From: Bacteroidales bacterium
Lineage (GTDB): Bacteria > Bacteroidota > Bacteroidia > Bacteroidales > Dysgonomonadaceae
NCBI GenBank assembly: GCA_012518155.1
Contig: JAAYTC010000075.1
Span: 1 to 16,805, forward strand
Direction: 5' to 3'
Length of the DNA stretch: 16,805 nt
Shown here: in pieces, positions 6,910 to 14,854 of the stretch
How positions within the stretch are numbered: position 1 is the stretch's first letter
Layout of the letters: each line of letters opens with the position of its first letter
The notes under the pieces: model-generated
The model's database searches: none
Told to the model about the DNA's origin: nothing
Seen by the model: only the letters and a program-made list of their open reading frames with translations
Translations under genes and position numbers: made by a program

Positions 6910-9900
6910 CTTCTCTGGGTCTTACAAACCTGAAATCGAAAAGGTCTCTCACCGATTGCCCTTCCTTGGTCACCATGAAACCTATTCCTTGGGTGGTCGG
7001 AGCCCGACGATAGAACCGTTCATTGGCCCGGTTAAAGGCACGAAACATCAACCAGTTGTTTATATCGTACTCCATATCAAACTCCCCCATGAACGCTTGC
7101 TGCGTGGCCATCATGCTATTGTCGCCGTAGCTTAAATTGGTGGAAATACGCAACCGGTTATTGAGCAAGCGCGTAGAAACATCCACTCCCATTCGCACGT
7201 TGTCGAAGGTTCCATCCACCGATTCTAAGTTGGTACTTATGGACCAGTTATCTCTCAACGCGCTCGTGAAGAGGGCATCCAATCCCCTCGATAATGTATT
7301 GGCCGCGAACTTGGTAAACACGGAGGAGCCGAAGTTGAGATCCGGCGATCCTTCGGATGGGATAAAGCTGCCCGTGGTAGCCAAGTACGCGAACTGTAGA
7401 ATTTTTGTCTCTTCGGTGTTGATAAAGCTATTCACACGCTGTTGAATATCGCTGGAACTTTCGGGCAGTTCGATATCATACTGCAAATCCATCCCTTGGA
7501 GGTCGCCCCGTATTTGTAGCAGCGCGTTTACCGGAACTCGCGTATTGGCCAGTTCTGTCGCGAACGTGGGGCTCAACGCGGTTAAATCGGCCCTCACCGG
7601 CAAGTAGGCGGTGATATTGAATTGGGTATTCAGGGGATCGCCCGCCATGGTCAAGCGACTCCCCTCGCGGATGGTAAAGTCGATGGCACGCAGGTTCTGT
7701 AGGTTGTAATGAAACTTCCCCTCGTCAATCACGTAATCCCCGTAAAGACGCACGGGCGGCGTGGATTTGGAGTTAAAGTTTATACTCAACTCTCCTTCCC
7801 CATTTATCTCCAACGCGTTACCGGTAGTCGGATCAAGAACAACCCCCGCCGTCAACAGTGGATTTAAATCCACCGTGGCACGCATCACGATAGGAATTCC
7901 CGAAGAGACGCGTCGGCTGGCCTGATTGGCTGGATCTTCCATCCTACGCAAGAAACTGAGCGAGTCGTCCGTGGGTGTATTAATATATATTATGCCGCTG
8001 TATTCCGTGGCTCTCGCGGTTTGTGGGAGCACCACCGTTACTTCCGACAAACTTTCGGTAGTTATATTTCCATCGCCATAGATCCCCGCCGGAGAACCGG
8101 TTACGTTCAAGTCACCCGATAAGCGGAGAGAACCATACGCCATCAGATCGGTACGATTTTCGTTGTTCAGCAACATAAAATCGTCCAGCTTTATGGACGC
8201 GTTGTAAGCCATTCGTCCAAAATTGGTATGCGAGAGGGTCACGTTCAACGTGGCTGTTCGATTGTTTTGATCCCGAATCACCAAGTTGTCTAATCCCACG
8301 TTGTCTCTTCCAATCTGGATGGTGTCAGAGAGGTGGTAGGTGACGTTGGTATACGCCACTTTTAACAGTCCCTCGTTGATGCCTATCCATCCCTCCGCGA
8401 TGGGTTCGGAGAGGCTTCCTCCAATATGCACGTTAGAGTTTAAATGGCCGGACAGGTCACTGAATATACTGGTTGTAAGAGGTTGTATCGCGTTCAGTCC
8501 AAAATTATCCACCGTGAAGTTGACATCCATCGGCAAAGGGCTGCCCTCACCGGTAGGCACGTATCCTTTAATCTCGAGGTTTCGTTCCCCCCCGTTCATC
8601 AGGTAGGCATTCAGGTTCAGGCCCGAATAGAGCTGATCCCAGCTCCCTTCGATGCGCAGCGTCCCGATCGTGTCGTTGTAAACCGTGATATTCTCTATCC
8701 GCAGGTCCTCGGTCCGAATCATGGGTGTCTCCAATGCCTGTCGCACGAAGATTTCCCCATTGAGCGACCCGTAGAAATTGGACACGTTAAACGCCGCGAG
8801 GATGTTGGCTATCTCCGTGTTATTGAAATAAAGCCGTATATTATCCGCCTCGCTCTTGGATGCCACCCCCTCGATTCCGAGGAGCAACATCTCCGACTCG
8901 CGAATACCGAAATTGCGAATCGTGATCCGGTCTTTCCGGTAAACGATAGTCGCGTCATTGAAGTCGGCCCTCTTATCGTTGAATTGTGCCGACGTGGGAT
9001 GGATTCGAATATCGATGCCTAACTCTTGATCATAGTCCCGCAGGAGCCCCATACCGATTAACAGTTCTCCGTTCGACCGCGTATTGGTCTGCTGAAGTTC
9101 AAAATTGAGGCGGTTGATCACCGAATCGTTCGCCGCTTCGCTGTGCAGTCGCACGTTTACATGGCCATTGGATTGCACCAGGTAACTGTTGAGATCCAGG
9201 TCGATGCCACTCTCTTCACTTGAGAGATCCAGCTTCGTTTCCCGCACATCGTTATTCCCGAACATCAGCCTCGGCACATGGGCTTGTACCCGTAAAGGTT
9301 GATCACTGTCCGTTTTCATATGACCCGTGATGGTGGCATGTTCCACGTTATAAAAAGGAAGGGAGAACGCGTAGGATATATCCTCGGTATTTTTCACGAG
9401 CAGGTTAAACTGAAAGTCGTTCCGACCGGGATCCGAAGCGGCATCCGATACGGCATCCGGCAAGTCCACCTCCTCTGCGTCCGTTCCTGCACCTGTGTCC
9501 GCTCCTGCACCCGGGTCCGGGCCATGATTGTTCAGACTTGACTCACCAAGTAGGTCGTCCCAGGTCGGCGGCACCCCCACATTCGTCACGTGGGCATACC
9601 AGCTCTCGGCATCGGCTCCCCCGTGTGACTCGGTGAGCAATCCTTCATTTGGATCTACCAATGAAGGCAAATGCGGCCGCAACGCTTGCATCAACTCTTT
9701 ACCCATCGTCGTAAAATAGTACTCCCCCGTGATCTCCCCTTCGAGGAGCGACGACATGATCTCGATCTTTTTCCCTTCCCCTTCGTCGGCCAGTGCCTGC
9801 ATGTAGATAGGACCCGGGTTATAGTAGAAACTACTATCGGTCAACGCTGTCTGGTCGATCACGAGAGTCCCTACCAGATCATCCACCGTACTACCGGCAA

Positions 9901-11533
9901 ATTGGGCGTCGATCCGGGTCGAAAGCGAAGGAGCCTGCCATCCCTCCATCATCACGAAGGGCCTCAGGTCCAATCGTTCAATATCTCCCTCCACTTCGAA
10001 CCGCAACTCCTCGCCGAAACCGACTCCCGCCACCAAGTCCAATTTATTCAACTCGGTATCAGTGGTGACGGTCGCGTCTACCCGTGTGCCGGCATAAGTG
10101 CCATTGAAATAGAGATCGTAATAGGGATATTCTTTATAGGAGGTGAGTTCGATATTTCCATCAGCAGTAACCGTCACACCGCCTCCTTGTTCAATGGTCA
10201 CCCCGGCAGTGGCGCTCATCGTGGAGTTCCCTACACCGGCGTTCTCCCCTATAATACTGGCTACAATGATGTCGTTCGCTCGAACAGGCCCTTCGAAACG
10301 CAACAACTTAAACTGGTTCGTGATTCTCCCTCTGCCATTGAGTGCCACATCCCCCTGTTCGGTATCCACGGCTATATTGTAATTGAAGTTGGGAAGCTTG
10401 CCCGCCGCGGTGAGCCTCATCGTCATGTCACCCAACGCCATCAGTTGTGGTGGGGAAGAGTACGCGGGCGCGCCTACACGAATCAGCGATTCCAGGTCCA
10501 GCTGCGAAACCGCGAGGCTGCGGATGCGAACGTTCAGGTCGCTCGCCTCCAGATCACTGTAGTCCCCGATCGAACCGTCAATTTCAAAGCGGGTATCGGC
10601 CCCGTACTGAAAGTTGATATGGTTGAGCGTGGCTTGAGGCAGGGTACCTTCGGCATTTAGATCGAATGATATCGGCTTATCGAGGTGATCGAATCGGGAC
10701 GAGAAGAGCGCGATATCGGCCGGATCTACCCGATCGCTTTGCACGGTAGCTCCCACCTCTTTGGTCGCCCTGTCGTAGAAGGCATCCCTCACCGCTACTT
10801 CGGTTTGATTCACTTCGAGATCTACCCGATCGCTCTCCATGCGTGTCCCTTCCGAACGGAAATGGGCGGTGAGGCCGTGCAGATGAATAGCGCCGTTATT
10901 TTCCAAGAGGGTTAGCCTCTTCACCTCCGCCTCCATATCCTCCATGCTCAAAAAATCAACACTTCCTCGGAAATTAAAACCGGTTGCATCTACATGGCTC
11001 GCGTTGAACCTCCCGGGAGTGAGGGGTACGGAATGAATATGATAGCTGAGTTGGCCGTTCTCCAAGCGTATATCTTCGGCCGCGATTCGCCACGGCTTTT
11101 TATCTTTTTGAACGATGGTGGTATCCTTTTCGCCGGCGAAAGAATCGATAATAAATTGAAAGTTAAAAGGATCATCTGGGGATGCCCGATGCACGTTGGC
11201 CACGAAATCTTTCATGCTCAACGAGACAACCGAGACCCTGTTTCTCAATAAATCGAAAGGCAGGATACGGGTAGTGATGCTGCCCGTGTAAAGAAGGGTA
11301 TCTTGTTGTTGGTCCTCCACGTAAAGCCCGTTCAGTTCCACCCGGTTAAAGAGTCGGATCCGGACGCCATCGAGCGATACGCGGGTATCGATAATGGGTT
11401 GGATTTTCTTTAAAGCGAAGTCCGCCGCCCGTGTTTGTACCGCGGGAATACTAAAAAGCAGGAAAAGCACGATATTCAGCAGTACGATTCCGGCGACGAT
11501 GTAAACGAGTATACGAGCGACTTTTGCAACCAA
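6902..11533 (-). CDS. tamB: TamB / DUF490 translocation and assembly module protein
   Basis: This 1543-residue protein spans the periplasm, anchored by one N-terminal membrane helix (about residues 8-28). The long middle is repetitive beta-strand sequence expected to form an AsmA/TamB-type lipid-binding groove. The C-terminal 350 residues are the conserved TamB domain (PF04357), including DIELPESSSDIQQRVNSF and the NRLRISTNLSYGDN region. TamB partners with TamA/TamL in outer-membrane assembly or phospholipid traffic; tamL follows directly with 8-nt overlap. The start is TTG at 11533-11531: an in-frame TAA lies three codons upstream and no ATG or GTG lies before the membrane helix. An Asp/Gly/Ala-rich insert at about residues 672-705 is coded by short tandem DNA repeats and is probably disordered. 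Nothing suggests a broken gene. Confidence 0.9.
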   Translation of the reverse strand: MVAKVARILVYIVAGIVLLNIVLFLLFSIPAVQTRAADFALKKIQPIIDTRVSLDGVRIRLFNRVELNGLYVEDQQQDTLLYTGSITTRILPFDLLRNRVSVVSLSMKDFVANVHRASPDDPFNFQFIIDSFAGEKDTTIVQKDKKPWRIAAEDIRLENGQLSYHIHSVPLTPGRFNASHVDATGFNFRGSVDFLSMEDMEAEVKRLTLLENNGAIHLHGLTAHFRSEGTRMESDRVDLEVNQTEVAVRDAFYDRATKEVGATVQSDRVDPADIALFSSRFDHLDKPISFDLNAEGTLPQATLNHINFQYGADTRFEIDGSIGDYSDLEASDLNVRIRSLAVSQLDLESLIRVGAPAYSSPPQLMALGDMTMRLTAAGKLPNFNYNIAVDTEQGDVALNGRGRITNQFKLLRFEGPVRANDIIVASIIGENAGVGNSTMSATAGVTIEQGGGVTVTADGNIELTSYKEYPYYDLYFNGTYAGTRVDATVTTDTELNKLDLVAGVGFGEELRFEVEGDIERLDLRPFVMMEGWQAPSLSTRIDAQFAGSTVDDLVGTLVIDQTALTDSSFYYNPGPIYMQALADEGEGKKIEIMSSLLEGEITGEYYFTTMGKELMQALRPHLPSLVDPNEGLLTESHGGADAESWYAHVTNVGVPPTWDDLLGESSLNNHGPDPGAGADTGAGTDAEEVDLPDAVSDAASDPGRNDFQFNLLVKNTEDISYAFSLPFYNVEHATITGHMKTDSDQPLRVQAHVPRLMFGNNDVRETKLDLSSEESGIDLDLNSYLVQSNGHVNVRLHSEAANDSVINRLNFELQQTNTRSNGELLIGMGLLRDYDQELGIDIRIHPTSAQFNDKRADFNDATIVYRKDRITIRNFGIRESEMLLLGIEGVASKSEADNIRLYFNNTEIANILAAFNVSNFYGSLNGEIFVRQALETPMIRTEDLRIENITVYNDTIGTLRIEGSWDQLYSGLNLNAYLMNGGERNLEIKGYVPTGEGSPLPMDVNFTVDNFGLNAIQPLTTSIFSDLSGHLNSNVHIGGSLSEPIAEGWIGINEGLLKVAYTNVTYHLSDTIQIGRDNVGLDNLVIRDQNNRTATLNVTLSHTNFGRMAYNASIKLDDFMLLNNENRTDLMAYGSLRLSGDLNVTGSPAGIYGDGNITTESLSEVTVVLPQTARATEYSGIIYINTPTDDSLSFLRRMEDPANQASRRVSSGIPIVMRATVDLNPLLTAGVVLDPTTGNALEINGEGELSINFNSKSTPPVRLYGDYVIDEGKFHYNLQNLRAIDFTIREGSRLTMAGDPLNTQFNITAYLPVRADLTALSPTFATELANTRVPVNALLQIRGDLQGMDLQYDIELPESSSDIQQRVNSFINTEETKILQFAYLATTGSFIPSEGSPDLNFGSSVFTKFAANTLSRGLDALFTSALRDNWSISTNLESVDGTFDNVRMGVDVSTRLLNNRLRISTNLSYGDNSMMATQQAFMGEFDMEYDINNWLMFRAFNRANERFYRRAPTTQGIGFMVTKEGQSVRDLFDFRFVRPREDE
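9430..9521. repeat. Short tandem repeats coding a TamB linker
   Basis: Two units of about 18 bp (9479-9496 and 9497-9514, core TCCTGCACC) plus a partial third (9515-9521) lie beside GGCATCCG units repeated at 12-bp spacing (about 9438-9457). On the minus strand they code for a Gly/Ala/Asp-rich stretch (GAGADTGAGTDAEE and DAVSDAASD). The units are whole codon multiples, so copy-number change would keep the frame. Confidence 0.6.
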
Positions 11534-11644
11534 ATCAGTTTAAACGAATTTAATGATCGATCGAGGATTTTTTACTGATGCAATGATACGAAAAAAAAGA
11601 GGAAACTGGTGTGTCAACGCGCTTTATTTAACCAAAAAGCAGGG

Positions 11645-12877
11645 TTATTTGTGGTTTTTCCACAATAAAGAGCCATCGCCATAACTGAGGAAGCGAAAAT
11701 CATTTTCCAACGCGAACCGGTAGATCGTACGCCACTCATCACCTACAAAGGCAGATACCAGCAACAGAAGCGTGCTCTGTGGTTGATGAAAGTTTGTGAT
11801 CAAGGCATCGGGAAAATGAAACCGGTAACCGGGAGCAATCATCAACCGGGTGGCAGCCGTAAGTCGCTGTTCCCCGGTTCGATCCAAGTATCTCAGGATA
11901 GCTTCCAATGCTTGTTTTGGCGCGATGGGGCTGCTTTCGTCGTAGGGTTCCCACTGCTCTACGTTGAATAGGGAGGGAGAGAAATCCGGTTGCTCATTCA
12001 GTTTTTTGCCAATATAGTACAAGCTTTCGATGGTACGTGCAGAGGTGGTCCCCACGGCAACCACCTTCCCGGGATGGTCATATAACGTTTGGATCGTCGT
12101 CAAGGGAATCGAGATGAATTCGGTATGCATCTCGTGTGCCTCCATGGTGGGCGCCTTCACCGGTTTAAAGGTGCCGGCCCCCACGTGGAGTGTAACCTCC
12201 GCCGTCTTAATCCCTTTGTGGCGGAGGCGATCCATCAATCCCGGGGTGAAGTGCAATCCCGCCGTGGGCGCGGCTACCGACCCTTCCACTTGGGAATAGA
12301 CGGTTTGATACGTCTCGTCGTCACTCGCTTCCGCCGGCCGGTTGAGGTAAGGGGGAATGGGCAATTTACCCGCTGCATCCAGCAGTTCAGAGAAAGTTAC
12401 CCGCTCGTCATTCCATGAAAACGCTACTACCGCTTCCCCTCCCGTTGTACCGACCTTGTCCGCACGCAGTATAACCACGCCCCCTTCCAGGGGAAGCTGC
12501 ATTTCAAGCGTTTCCTCCTTCCATCGCCTCGCGTTTCCAATCAAGCAATTCCAAGTACAACGTTGCCGCTGTTGAAAATTGAGCACGTAATCACCGGGTT
12601 CCCGCGGGGAGAGGCAAAACACCTCAATACGAGCCCCTGTAGCTTTCTGAAAAATTAGGCGTGCATGAATCACTTTGGTATTATTGAAAACCATTAGACT
12701 ATCCGGCGGTAAGTGATCCCCCAACCCGGCAAATCGATCCACGGTAATCCGGTCGCCTTGGTATAGCAATAGTTTCGACTCATCCCTATCGCGAAGCGGA
12801 TACTTGGCGATTTTTTTATCCGGGAGAAGGTAATCGAAACGAGCGATCCGCAATTGCTGTATATCGGCTTTTTTCAT
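11645..12877 (-). CDS. queA: QueA, S-adenosylmethionine:tRNA ribosyltransferase-isomerase
   Basis: QueA transfers and isomerises the ribosyl part of S-adenosylmethionine onto 7-aminomethyl-7-deazaguanine at the wobble base of tRNAs with GUN anticodons, giving epoxyqueuosine. Family signatures are FDYLLPDKKIAKYPLRDRDESKLL in residues 14-37, FNNTKVIHARL (64-74), YQTVYSQVEGSVAAPTAGLHF in 190-210, LHVGAGTFKPVKAP (230-243) and GTTSARTIESL (276-286). At 410 residues it is longer than the roughly 350 of Proteobacteria, with an insertion at about residues 95-165, which I recall as usual in Bacteroidetes. The ATG at 12877 is preceded by a good Bacteroidetes promoter. No preQ1 riboswitch is visible in the short leader. 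tamB follows after 111 nt, which holds no convincing terminator, so some read-through into tamB is possible. Confidence 0.95.
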   Translation of the reverse strand: MKKADIQQLRIARFDYLLPDKKIAKYPLRDRDESKLLLYQGDRITVDRFAGLGDHLPPDSLMVFNNTKVIHARLIFQKATGARIEVFCLSPREPGDYVLNFQQRQRCTWNCLIGNARRWKEETLEMQLPLEGGVVILRADKVGTTGGEAVVAFSWNDERVTFSELLDAAGKLPIPPYLNRPAEASDDETYQTVYSQVEGSVAAPTAGLHFTPGLMDRLRHKGIKTAEVTLHVGAGTFKPVKAPTMEAHEMHTEFISIPLTTIQTLYDHPGKVVAVGTTSARTIESLYYIGKKLNEQPDFSPSLFNVEQWEPYDESSPIAPKQALEAILRYLDRTGEQRLTAATRLMIAPGYRFHFPDALITNFHQPQSTLLLLVSAFVGDEWRTIYRFALENDFRFLSYGDGSLLWKNHK

Positions 12878-12889
12878 TATTTTTACGAG

Positions 12890-12906
12890 CGAAAAAACGA
12901 TTTTCG
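12890..12906. repeat. Small hairpin in the queA leader
   Basis: CGAAAA (12890-12895) and TTTTCG (12901-12906) form a 6-bp stem with a 5-nt loop. It lies in the predicted queA 5' untranslated region, 13 nt before the start codon, and could affect translation. The stem is AT-rich and weak. Confidence 0.35.
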
Positions 12907-12929
12907 TATTTATTAATGCATTTATTCCG

Positions 12930-12961
12930 CAAAATTAGTCAACTTTGCACCAGATGACAAA
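12930..12961 (-). promoter_or_regulatory. queA promoter (Bacteroidetes -33/-7 type)
   Basis: On the minus strand TTTG (12961-12958) and TAATTTTG (12937-12930) are separated by exactly 20 nt, matching the Bacteroidetes TTTG/TAnnTTTG pattern fully. Transcription would start near 12923, leaving a leader of about 46 nt before queA. It overlaps the weaker rightward box at 12940-12947. Confidence 0.7.
12940..12947 (+). promoter_or_regulatory. Possible -7 box for the Smr gene
   Basis: CAACTTTG differs from TAnnTTTG at the first base only, and is followed by CA as in many Bacteroidetes promoters. No TTTG is seen at the -33 position. If used, the transcript would start near 12954 and include the foldable leader at 12966-13009. 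It overlaps the leftward queA promoter, so the two directions may compete. Confidence 0.35.
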
Positions 12962-12965
12962 AATA

Positions 12966-13009
12966 TTTGCCCTGTAGACAGCTGTTACCGGAAAATAACT
13001 TCGGGCAAA
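12966..13009 (+). promoter_or_regulatory. Foldable leader upstream of the Smr gene
   Basis: TTTGCCC (12966-12972) and GGGCAAA (13003-13009) form a perfect 7-bp stem. Inside it GTTA (12984-12987) pairs with TAAC (12996-12999), and ACAGCTGT (12978-12985) is a separate palindrome. The outer stem ends 1 nt before the purine-rich ribosome site GAAAGGA (13011-13017). It matches no riboswitch class that I recognise. It could be a translation-control element or a protein-binding dyad. Confidence 0.4.
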
Positions 13010-13028
13010 AGAAAGGATATTCAATAAA

Positions 13029-14150
13029 ATGAGAACATTATCAGTAGGTGATACTGTCCGCTTCCTCAACACGGTGGGTGGTGGAAGAGTAAAAGGTTTC
13101 CAAAGCAAACAGATCGTGATCGTGGAGGACGAACATGGCTTCGACCTGCCGGTGCTTATCTCGGAGTGCGTGGTGGTAGAACCGGCGGACACGCTTATGT
13201 CGAGTGCAGAAAAGAATTCGTCCGAAGAATCTTTTGGCGATACCGCGAAAGCAGGTGCCGCGATCGACCGAACAGGAATACCCAAAGAGGTCGTTCAACA
13301 CGAGCGGGAAGCAACTACCAACAGCAGTGAAGTGTATCGCCCGGAAGAGACTCTCGAAGGAGAACAACTCACGGCCTGTCTGGCATATTTGCCCATGGAG
13401 ATCAAGAACCTCTCCTCCACCTCGTATGAATGCTATTTCGTGAACGACAGCAATTACTATCTCTACTTCAACTACATGAGTCGAGAGAACAACTCATGGA
13501 AAAGCCGATACACCGGCCTTGTGGAGCCGAATACAAAGATCTTCATCGAGGAGTTCGACAAGGCATTGCTGAACGACATCGAAAAGGTGGCCGTGCAGTT
13601 TATTGCCTTCAAGCAGGAGAAGCCGTTCCGGTTTAAAAACCCGTGCTCCGTGGAACTTCGCGTCGACACGGTGAAGTTTTACAAGCTCCATAGTTTCCGA
13701 GAGAACGACTACTTCGAAGAGGACGCGCTCATCTACTACGTGATCCAGGAAGATATACCCGAAAAAGAGCTGCTGGTTTCGGCCGGTGACCTGGAACAGG
13801 CGATCAAAGAGAAACGGAGGGCAGGCCGGCCGGCAAGGCGTCAACGGATTGAAAAGCCGAAGAAAGATCCAATCATAGAGGTGGATTTACATATCAACCA
13901 GTTGCTGGATACAACAGCCGGAATGGACAACACGGCTATCTTGGAGTATCAATTGAAAGTGTTCAATGACACGATGAAAGGACACCTTCGACGCAAGCAC
14001 CAAAAGATAGTTTTTATCCATGGGAAAGGTGATGGGGTACTGCGCAACGCCCTCGTTAAAGAACTGAAGAAAAATTATCCCTCCTGTTACTATCAGGATG
14101 CCTCTTTTCAAGAGTATGGATATGGTGCCACCATGGTAACGATCAAGTAA
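13029..14150 (+). CDS. DUF2027 and Smr domain protein
   Basis: This 373-residue protein combines a Bacteroidetes DUF2027 region with a C-terminal Smr domain. Residues 1-50 look like a small Tudor/SH3-like barrel (VGDTVRFLNTVGGGRVKGF). Residues 55-110 are polar and probably disordered. Residues 113-245 form a beta-rich domain. A basic linker (258-279) contains GRPARRQR. The Smr domain (about 282-373) shows VDLH (285-288), IHGKGDGVLR (330-339) and the final GATMVTI (366-372). Smr domains of MutS2 and related proteins bind or nick nucleic acid and some act on stalled ribosomes; the role here is unknown. GAAAGGA (13011-13017) is a plausible ribosome site. A lipoprotein gene follows after 20 nt and is probably co-transcribed. 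It is divergent from queA. Residue 289 is Ile where many Smr proteins have Gly after DLH. Confidence 0.88.
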   Translation: MRTLSVGDTVRFLNTVGGGRVKGFQSKQIVIVEDEHGFDLPVLISECVVVEPADTLMSSAEKNSSEESFGDTAKAGAAIDRTGIPKEVVQHEREATTNSSEVYRPEETLEGEQLTACLAYLPMEIKNLSSTSYECYFVNDSNYYLYFNYMSRENNSWKSRYTGLVEPNTKIFIEEFDKALLNDIEKVAVQFIAFKQEKPFRFKNPCSVELRVDTVKFYKLHSFRENDYFEEDALIYYVIQEDIPEKELLVSAGDLEQAIKEKRRAGRPARRQRIEKPKKDPIIEVDLHINQLLDTTAGMDNTAILEYQLKVFNDTMKGHLRRKHQKIVFIHGKGDGVLRNALVKELKKNYPSCYYQDASFQEYGYGATMVTIK

Positions 14151-14170
14151 ATTAATGATTAAACAAGCAT

Positions 14171-14764
14171 ATGAAAAAAGTATTTTCAATCCTTATCGTG
14201 GCCCTGTTATTCACCGGCTGCGATGTAATGAACCGGATCGGGGGAGCTTACCAGCTTTCTCAAAGTGAATATCGGTATCATTCGTTGAACAATATCCAGT
14301 TAGCCGGAATAAACCTGGGGAACGCATCCAGTATATCGGTCTCTAACTTGGCCTCTATTGCCACGGTGCTCGCCGGCGGGTCCATCCGACAGACCATCCC
14401 GTTTAGCATGACGCTGAACATGGACGTGACCAATCCCAACAGTTCGGCAGCGTTCCTTGATGCACTGGATTACGCGATCCTGATCAACGAGATGGAATTC
14501 GTGGAAGGCAAGATGGATGTACCCATCCGCATCGATCCCGGGCAAACCAGTATGGTTTCTATCCCGGTAAGCCTGGACCTGAAAAGCCTGATCAACCGAT
14601 ACTCACAAGAGCGGGTCACCAACGAGATGAGTGCATTCCTGGGGATCACACCCAACAAAACATCGGTAACCGTGAAATTGTGGCCCAAGCTAACAGTGGG
14701 TAACTCGCTCATTAAAGTGCCGACCGCGATCCCGGTGGTCTTTAATTTCGGCGGAAAGCAATAA
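14171..14764 (+). CDS. Small LEA type 2 / WHy-like lipoprotein
   Basis: This 197-residue protein has a clear lipoprotein signal (hydrophobic residues 4-14, lipobox F-T-G-C with Cys17). The mature part is beta-rich. It has a segment typical of the LEA type 2/WHy fold (PF03168-like): MTLNMDVTNPNSSAAFLDAL followed by YAILINEMEFVEGKM, then VPIRIDPGQTSMVSIPVSLDL. This resembles the 'NPN' motif and paired strands of that fold. The function of such bacterial proteins is not established; a periplasmic or outer-membrane stress or assembly role is a guess. It starts 20 nt after the Smr gene, without a strong ribosome site, so coupled expression from the same transcript is likely. A weak terminator and a separate hisS promoter lie downstream. 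The family call is from pattern only. Confidence 0.7.
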   Translation: MKKVFSILIVALLFTGCDVMNRIGGAYQLSQSEYRYHSLNNIQLAGINLGNASSISVSNLASIATVLAGGSIRQTIPFSMTLNMDVTNPNSSAAFLDALDYAILINEMEFVEGKMDVPIRIDPGQTSMVSIPVSLDLKSLINRYSQERVTNEMSAFLGITPNKTSVTVKLWPKLTVGNSLIKVPTAIPVVFNFGGKQ

Positions 14765-14779
14765 CCTCCTTACTCAAGG

Positions 14780-14799
14780 AACCCGGGGCACGGTTTTTA
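14780..14799 (+). terminator. Weak possible terminator after the lipoprotein gene
   Basis: An AA-CCG / CGG-TT stem with one bulged C and a GGGCA loop is followed by TTTTT (14793-14797). It is short, but sits 15 nt after the lipoprotein stop and before the hisS promoter box. Confidence 0.3.
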
Positions 14800-14827
14800 G
14801 TTGTTCTCCACTCTCTGTAAAAATCAT

Positions 14828-14835
14828 TATCTTCG
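14828..14835 (+). promoter_or_regulatory. Possible hisS -7 box
   Basis: TATCTTCG matches TAnnTTTG at all but one base. A TTG at 14801-14803 is slightly too far upstream (24 nt) to be a good -33 box. A start of transcription near 14841 would fit hisS beginning at ATG 14855 and not at the upstream in-frame TTG 14801. Confidence 0.35.
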
Positions 14836-14854
14836 CGTATTAATTTTTAGAACG

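Noticed and set aside
9671..10660. 329-codon open frame on the plus strand within tamB
   Set aside because: It is antisense to conserved TamB sequence, with a composition typical of a reverse-strand shadow and no domain or ribosome site.
11581..11617. Possible tamB promoter: TATCATTG (11588-11581, minus strand) with a TTG at 11617-11615
   Set aside because: The -7 box has a mismatch and the spacing to TTG is 26 nt, too long; too weak to call.
12878..12923. preQ1 riboswitch before queA
   Set aside because: The predicted leader is short and lacks the C-rich stem and A-rich tail pseudoknot of preQ1 classes; only a small AT-rich hairpin is present.
14801..14854. N-terminal extension of HisS from TTG 14801
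   Set aside because: The 18 extra residues do not resemble HisRS and overlap a promoter-like box; ATG 14855 begins the conserved N-terminus.
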